The notes beneath the pieces were generated by a model that saw only the letters and a program-made list of their open reading frames with translations, was not told where the DNA came from and did no database searches. 64,000 nucleotides of DNA, taken from Nonomuraea soli (GTDB lineage: Bacteria > Actinomycetota > Actinomycetes > Streptosporangiales > Streptosporangiaceae). Both the position numbers and the translations under genes were made by a program. How positions within the stretch are numbered: position 1 is the first letter of the stretch; the number at the start of each line of letters is the position of its first letter. Location: contig NZ_JACDUR010000009.1 in assembly GCF_013761175.1 (NCBI RefSeq), forward strand, positions 62,001 to 126,000, read 5' to 3'. Shown here piece after piece: positions 59,822 through 64,000 of this stretch.

Positions 59822-61521
59822 GGGCTCATCCTAGAGTGCTGCACCGCCAGCCGGACCGGGGCGTTGGCCGCGCCGTAACCCTGGTAACCGCCGAACCGCT
59901 GGACGAGCTCGAAGAAGACCCTGCCCACGGTGACCGTGTACAGGTGCAGGAACTCCCCGTGCTCGTCGCGGTCGTACAGCACGCCGAGCTCGCGCAGCTC
60001 GGGATCCACCTCGTGGCGGGCCTCCAGGTCGTCGTAGTAGTTGGCGGGGATCGGCAGCAGCAGCCCGGGGTGTTCGGCACGGAGCCTGCGGGCGAGCCTC
60101 AGCAGGTCGGCGCAGGCCAGGGCGACGTGCTGGCTGGGCGGCTGCCCGGCGGCGTGGGCGACGTTGAGCACCATCCTGGTCCCGCCTCCGGTCATGGCCT
60201 TGCTGCGCAGCAGGCCGTAGGGGTCGGCGAACTCCAGGCTCTCCTGCGGGCTCAGGCCGAGCACCTGGCGGTAGAACAGCTCGGCCTCGTCGAAGTGGTG
60301 CACCGGCTGGGCCAGGGCGATGTGGTCGATGTGGGTGACGTCCTGGGAGCCGGCCCTGGCCGGGTCGAAGTCCTGGAGCCAGCCGCCGGGCTGGGCCGTA
60401 CGGCAGAAGAAGATCTGCGTGCCGTCGGGCGCGGCGATCGCGTCGAGCTTGGCCTCGTCGCGTGCCCGTACCCTGGGCAGCACCGGGGCCAGCAGCGACT
60501 CGGCCCGCTTGACCGCGTCGGTGGGCTCCGGGCTCTCCAGGCCGATCGCCGTCAGGGCCGCCTCGTGCCCGGTCGCGTGGAGCAGCAGGCGGGCCTCGCC
60601 CTGCTCCCACAACTCGACGGGCTTGGTGCCGTGCACGCCCGTGCGGGTGAAGCCGAGCGCGGAGGCCAGGTCCCGCAGCCCGCCGGTCAGCTCGGCGAAG
60701 GCGAACCCGGACGGGGCCGCCGCCTCGTGCGCCGTCCCTTCGAGCGCGATCAGGGAGCGCATGGCGTCCAGGGCCGTACGGCGGGCGTCGGTCTGGCGGA
60801 AGTGGTCGTTGAAGACCTCCAGCGACAGCGGGCCCCGGTATCCGGCGGCGCGCACATGCGACAGGAATCCGGGCAGGTCGAAGCCGCCCTGTCCGGGGAA
60901 GCACCGGTGGTGGCGGCTCCATTGCAGCACGTCCATGGCCAGCAGCGGCGCGTCGGCCAGCTGCAGGAAGAAGATCTTGTCACCGGGTATCGCCTCGATG
61001 CCGATCGGGTCGGAGCCGCGCGACAGGATGTGGAAGCTGTCCAGGCAGACGCCCAGGTTCGGATGGTCGGCCGCGCGCACGATGCGCCAGGAGTGCAGGT
61101 AGTCGTTGACGTGCCGGCCCCAGGCCAGCGCCTCGTAGGCGATGCGGATGCCGTGCTCGGCGGCGCGCCCTGCCAGCAGCCGCAGGTGCTCGGCCGCCAG
61201 ATCGTCGTCCCCGGCCGCCAGGGGTGAGACGTTGGAGCAGACCAGCAGCAGGTCGGCCCCGAGACGCTCCATGAGGCGGAACTTGCGGTCGGCCCGGCGC
61301 AGGTCGAGCTCCGGCATGGCCTCGAAGTCACGGAAGGGCTGGTAGAGGTCGATGGTCAGGCCCAGGTCCGCCGCGCGCCGCCGTACCTCCTCGGGAGGCA
61401 GCGGGCAGGTGATCAGGTCGTGCTCGAAGATCTCGACCCCGTCGAACCCCGCCGCGGCGATCGCCTCCAGCTTGTCCACCAGGGTCCCGGACACGGACAC
61501 GGTGGCGATCGACTTACGCAT
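59818..61521 (-). CDS. 3-Dehydroshikimate dehydratase / HPPD-like two-domain protein, 567 aa
   Basis: QuiC-type enzyme turning 3-dehydroshikimate into protocatechuate. TIM-barrel part (1-275) with metal ligands in YEALAWGRHVNDY, CLDSFHILSRG, LQLADAP and LSLEVFND; VOC part (about 280-560) with IDHIALAQP, QHVALACAD and RVFFELVQRFGGYQGYG. It is a shorter paralogue of the 873-residue fusion at 43110 and has the normal two-domain length. ATG 61521 overlaps the shikimate dehydrogenase stop by 8 bp. Confidence 0.9.
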   Translation of the reverse strand: MRKSIATVSVSGTLVDKLEAIAAAGFDGVEIFEHDLITCPLPPEEVRRRAADLGLTIDLYQPFRDFEAMPELDLRRADRKFRLMERLGADLLLVCSNVSPLAAGDDDLAAEHLRLLAGRAAEHGIRIAYEALAWGRHVNDYLHSWRIVRAADHPNLGVCLDSFHILSRGSDPIGIEAIPGDKIFFLQLADAPLLAMDVLQWSRHHRCFPGQGGFDLPGFLSHVRAAGYRGPLSLEVFNDHFRQTDARRTALDAMRSLIALEGTAHEAAAPSGFAFAELTGGLRDLASALGFTRTGVHGTKPVELWEQGEARLLLHATGHEAALTAIGLESPEPTDAVKRAESLLAPVLPRVRARDEAKLDAIAAPDGTQIFFCRTAQPGGWLQDFDPARAGSQDVTHIDHIALAQPVHHFDEAELFYRQVLGLSPQESLEFADPYGLLRSKAMTGGGTRMVLNVAHAAGQPPSQHVALACADLLRLARRLRAEHPGLLLPIPANYYDDLEARHEVDPELRELGVLYDRDEHGEFLHLYTVTVGRVFFELVQRFGGYQGYGAANAPVRLAVQHSRMSP

Positions 61522-62362
61522 GGACGATCTCCTTGAAGTGGGCGAGCATCCGCTCGCTGTCGGGCTCGCGTCCTGTGAACAGGCGGAAGGCGTGCACGGC
61601 CTGGAAGACGGCCATGCCGCCGCCGTCGAGGGTCCTGCAGCCGTGCGCGCGGGCCTGGCTGAGCAGTTCGGTGACGAGCGGGCGGTAGACGATGTCGGCC
61701 ACCCACAACGGCGCCTGCAGCAGCTCGGCCGGCACGGGGATGCCTGGGTGGTGCGCCATGCCGACCGGTGAGGTGTTGACCAGGCCGTCGGCCTCGCCCA
61801 GCAGCTCGGGCAGTTCCTCGCGGCCTGCGTACCGTACCCGGGAGGCGCCGAACCGGTCTCCCAGCTCGCCCGCGAGCCTTACGGCGGGCTCGGGGTCGGC
61901 GTCGACGACGGTCAGCCGGTCGGCTCCGAGCGTCAGCAGCGCGTGGGCGATCGCCGCGCCCGCGCCTCCGGCGCCGAGCTGGACGATCCGCCGGGTGGGC
62001 ACGTCGGGCAGGCCGCGGGCGAAGGATTGCGCGAAGCCCGTCCAGTCGGTGTTGTGGCCCACCGCGCGCTCGCCGGTGAACACGACGGTGTTGACGGCGC
62101 CCAGGGTGGCCGCGTCGGGCGACAGCTCGTCGAGATGCGGGATGACCGCCTGTTTGTGGGGGTGGGTGATGTTCAGCCCGTCGTATCCCATGCGCCGGGC
62201 CGTACGGACCAGCTCGCCGACGTCCCCGCCCAGCACGTCGGTGTCGAGCAGCCGGTAGACGTAATGCAGGCCATGGTGGGCGGCCTCGTCCTCGTGCAGG
62301 GTGGGGCTCAGCGAAGGGCCGATGCCGGAGCCGATCAGTCCGATCAGGTACGACTTGTTCAC
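61514..62362 (-). CDS. Shikimate/quinate 5-dehydrogenase family protein, 282 aa
   Basis: Substrate part: GLIGSGIGPSLSPTLHEDEA, NITHPHKQAVIPHLDEL (catalytic Lys), AVNTVV, GHNTDWTGF (catalytic Asp). Cofactor loop: QLGAGGAGAAIAHAL. The GxGxGxSxSP and THPHK wording is that of catabolic quinate/shikimate dehydrogenases rather than biosynthetic AroE (inference). GTG 62362 start. First gene of the operon, with operator C 12 bp upstream. Confidence 0.9.
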   Translation of the reverse strand: MNKSYLIGLIGSGIGPSLSPTLHEDEAAHHGLHYVYRLLDTDVLGGDVGELVRTARRMGYDGLNITHPHKQAVIPHLDELSPDAATLGAVNTVVFTGERAVGHNTDWTGFAQSFARGLPDVPTRRIVQLGAGGAGAAIAHALLTLGADRLTVVDADPEPAVRLAGELGDRFGASRVRYAGREELPELLGEADGLVNTSPVGMAHHPGIPVPAELLQAPLWVADIVYRPLVTELLSQARAHGCRTLDGGGMAVFQAVHAFRLFTGREPDSERMLAHFKEIVHA

Positions 62363-62373
62363 GGCTCTAATGT

Positions 62374-62387
62374 ACGGACTAGTACGT
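62374..62387. promoter_or_regulatory. TetR-type operator C
   Basis: ACGGACTAGTACGT, a complete palindrome, directly before the shikimate dehydrogenase operon (minus strand). Confidence 0.62.
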
Positions 62388-62451
62388 TAACTGCCTAGAG
62401 GGCCTTGACACGCGCCACAACCCGCGACCACGATGACAGCCACGTTAATTA

Positions 62452-62465
62452 ACTATCTAGTTCGT
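62452..62465. promoter_or_regulatory. TetR-type operator D before the MHS transporter
   Basis: ACTATCTAGTTCGT matches the right half of the palindrome and lies 26 bp before the GTG of the transporter gene. The rest of the 128-bp gap has TTGACA at 62407-62412 as a possible -35 box and no gene. Confidence 0.52.
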
Positions 62466-62490
62466 AAGATAGTTGGCCAGAGGAGCCGTC

Positions 62491-63822
62491 GTGATCGACC
62501 CACCCCCCGGGACACCACGCAAGGCCGCGGTAGCCGCCTGGATCGGCAGCGCGCTGGAGTACTACGACTTCTTCATCTACGGCAGTGCCGCCGCCCTCAT
62601 CTTCTCCAAGGTCTTCTTCGACGCCTCCGACCCGGCGACCGCCACCCTGCTGTCGCTGGCCAGCTTCGGCGTCGCCTACGCGGCCCGTCCCGTCGGCGCG
62701 TTCTTCCTGGGCCACGTCGGCGACCGCTTCGGGCGAAAAAAGATCATGGTCTTCACCCTGATCCTCATGGGCGTCTCGACCTTCCTCATCGGCTGCCTGC
62801 CCACCCGCGACCAGGTCGGCGGCCTGGCGCCGGTGCTTCTGGTGCTGCTGCGCGTGCTGCAGGGCCTGTCGGCCGCCGGAGAGCAGGCCAGCGCCAACTC
62901 CATGACGCTGGAGCACGCGCCGCAGGAGCGCCGCGGCTACTACACCAGCTTCACCCTGAACGGCACGCAGTTCGGCCAGATCCTGGCCACCTTCGTCTTC
63001 ATCCCGGTCGCCGCGCTCCCCGAGGAGCAGTTGCTCAGCTGGGGCTGGCGGGTGCCGTTCTGGCTCAGCGTCGCCGTGGCCGTGGCCGGGTGGGTCATCA
63101 GGCGCAAGCTCGACGAGACCCCGGCCTTCGAGGCGGAGAAGGCCCAGGGCACCGTCCCCAGGCTGCCGCTGGTCGTGCTCTTCCGTGATCACTGGCGGAG
63201 CGTGCTGCGCGTGATCTGCGCCGCGCTGATCGCCACGGTGAGCACCATCTTCACCGTGTGGGCGCTCAACTACGCCACCAGCGACGAGATCGGCCTCGAC
63301 AAGGCCACCATGCTGTGGGTCAGCGTCGCCGCGAACGCGGTCGCCCTGATCGCCCTGCCGATGTGGGCCAGGCTCTCCGACCGGATCGGCCGCAGGCCGG
63401 TGTTCCTCATCGGGGCCGTCGGCAGCCCGATCATGATCTTCCTGTACCTGGCCGCGATCAACTCCAAGAACTACCCGCTGATCTTCCTCGTCGGCATCCT
63501 GACGCTGGGCGTCGTCTACAGCGCCTCGAACGGCATCTGGCCCTCGCTCTACGGCGAGATGTTCACCACCCGGGTACGGCTGTCCGGCACGGCCATCGGC
63601 ACCCAGATCGGCTTCGCCGTCGCCGGGTTCGCGGTCGCCTCGGCCGCCGGCATCGTCACCCCCGCGGGATGGCTCGGGCTCCACGGCTGGACGGGAGTGG
63701 CGGTCTTCACCGCGATCCTGTGCGCAATCAGCGCCGTCGCGGTGGCGACGGCGCGTGAGACCCATCGGGTGCCGACGGCCGAGCTCGGCCTCCCGGCAGG
63801 AGAGCCGACAGCGGCCCGATAG
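62491..63822 (+). CDS. MFS transporter of the metabolite:H+ symporter family (shikimate-type), 443 aa
   Basis: Twelve hydrophobic segments. AAWIGSALEYYDFFIYGSAAALIF at the N-terminus, ARPVGAFFLGHVGDRFGRKKIMVFTL (motif A) and RVLQGLSAAGEQASANSMTLEHAP are typical of the MHS/ShiA-ProP group that takes up shikimate, alpha-ketoglutarate or similar acids with protons. GTG 62491 has AGAGGAG 5 bp upstream; a TTG further upstream is less likely. With the TetR-type box before it, import of shikimate or quinate is the best inference. Confidence 0.9.
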   Translation: MIDPPPGTPRKAAVAAWIGSALEYYDFFIYGSAAALIFSKVFFDASDPATATLLSLASFGVAYAARPVGAFFLGHVGDRFGRKKIMVFTLILMGVSTFLIGCLPTRDQVGGLAPVLLVLLRVLQGLSAAGEQASANSMTLEHAPQERRGYYTSFTLNGTQFGQILATFVFIPVAALPEEQLLSWGWRVPFWLSVAVAVAGWVIRRKLDETPAFEAEKAQGTVPRLPLVVLFRDHWRSVLRVICAALIATVSTIFTVWALNYATSDEIGLDKATMLWVSVAANAVALIALPMWARLSDRIGRRPVFLIGAVGSPIMIFLYLAAINSKNYPLIFLVGILTLGVVYSASNGIWPSLYGEMFTTRVRLSGTAIGTQIGFAVAGFAVASAAGIVTPAGWLGLHGWTGVAVFTAILCAISAVAVATARETHRVPTAELGLPAGEPTAAR

Positions 63823-63829
63823 CGGGGAC

Positions 63830-63868
63830 AAGGCCCGCCACCACGCCCCTGCGGTGGTGGCGGGCCTT
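63830..63868. terminator. Strong stem-loop after the MHS transporter
   Basis: A perfect 15-bp inverted repeat (AAGGCCCGCCACCAC at 63830-63844 and its complement at 63854-63868) around a 9-nt loop, between two convergent genes; it can serve both. Confidence 0.78.
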
Positions 63869-63872
63869 GCGG

Positions 63873-64000
63873 TCACCGGACGTAGAAGAGGTAGGTGCGC
63901 TCGGGACCGGGCGATCCGGCCCGGTCGACGCTCTTCACCTCGAGCCGGTGCGGACCGGCGGCGGAAGGAGTGAACGGGATGACCGCCGTGCCGTCGGCCG
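63873..64000 (-). CDS. C-terminal end of a probable secreted Ig/fibronectin-like protein (cut by window edge)
   Basis: An open frame on the minus strand runs in from the window end and stops at TGA 63875-63873. The 42 visible residues (TAVIPFTPSAAGPHRLEVKS, then DRAGSPGPERTYLFYVR) look like the last strands of a bacterial Ig-like or fibronectin-type domain often found at the end of actinomycete secreted proteins. The function cannot be told from this piece. Confidence 0.65.
   Translation of the reverse strand, partial: ADGTAVIPFTPSAAGPHRLEVKSVDRAGSPGPERTYLFYVR

Overview
The window is about 64 kb of very GC-rich DNA with dense, overlapping genes, ATG/GTG starts, SARP/AfsR-type and IclR/TetR regulators and many secreted enzymes. 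This points to a filamentous actinomycete, probably of the Streptosporangiaceae (Nonomuraea-like) type; the genus is an inference. There are no rRNA or tRNA genes, insertion sequences or CRISPR arrays that I can see.

Layout. (1) 41-4400: a secreted S8 protease and a TrmB/LuxR-type regulator. (2) 4577-43080: a hybrid lipopeptide biosynthetic cluster bounded by regulators. On the left are an AfsR-like SARP with an NB-ARC and TPR region and, tail-to-tail with it, a tiny secreted-peptide gene (7656-7802, minus). A seven-gene minus-strand operon follows, every junction overlapping or 1-5 bp apart: free-standing adenylation (A) domain, crotonyl-CoA carboxylase/reductase, LOG-family protein, C-PCP-C NRPS, type II thioesterase, MbtH-like protein, M20 amidase. 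Diverging from it is a plus-strand operon: KS-less PKS (AT-DH-ER-KR-ACP), fatty acyl-AMP ligase, ACP-KS with a broken AT, free-standing A domain, A-PCP-C, aspartate decarboxylase PanD, free-standing PCP, and C-A-PCP-TE. A convergent minus operon (41592 to 34581) carries an ArgH-like lyase, threonine-kinase-like GHMP kinase, cysteine-synthase-like PLP enzyme, ATP-grasp ligase, threonine aldolase and MFS exporter. The first three match a threonine to 2,3-diaminobutyrate route. An XRE-like and a NarL-like regulator, both with degenerate key motifs, close the cluster.

How it should work (inference). The acyl-AMP ligase loads a fatty acid on the ACP of the KS protein, and one fully reducing round, split over two proteins, adds a C2 unit (probably ethylmalonyl, supplied by the reductase). 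Four C domains, four PCPs and four A domains then suffice for four residues, giving an acylated tetrapeptide released by the terminal TE. Candidate residues are 2,3-diaminobutyrate or Thr, beta-alanine (PanD in the operon and a matching code), a Gly-like residue, and one I cannot assign.

(3) 43110-63822: catabolic genes. One set is for shikimate/quinate-type compounds: two dehydroshikimate-dehydratase/HPPD-like fusions, a shikimate dehydrogenase, a branched-chain-type ABC transporter, an MHS-family symporter and a TetR regulator. A 14-bp palindrome built on ACTAGT lies in front of four of its transcription units. A second set carries IclR, a CaiB-type CoA transferase, a citryl-CoA-lyase-like protein, an aldehyde dehydrogenase, a TPP enzyme, a ThuA-like protein and a PQQ-type dehydrogenase. 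These share IclR-like boxes. The window ends inside a minus-strand gene for a secreted or Ig-like protein.

The most unusual signal is the regulator/peptide pair. A 48-residue pre-peptide with a signal sequence and a short mature tail (ending DDSTWT) sits beside the TPR regulator. Its promoter shares a near-identical 23-bp element, at the same distance from the -10 box, with the promoter of the XRE regulator 34 kb away, and the core recurs before the diaminobutyrate operon. This looks like peptide-based autoinduction of a biosynthetic cluster.
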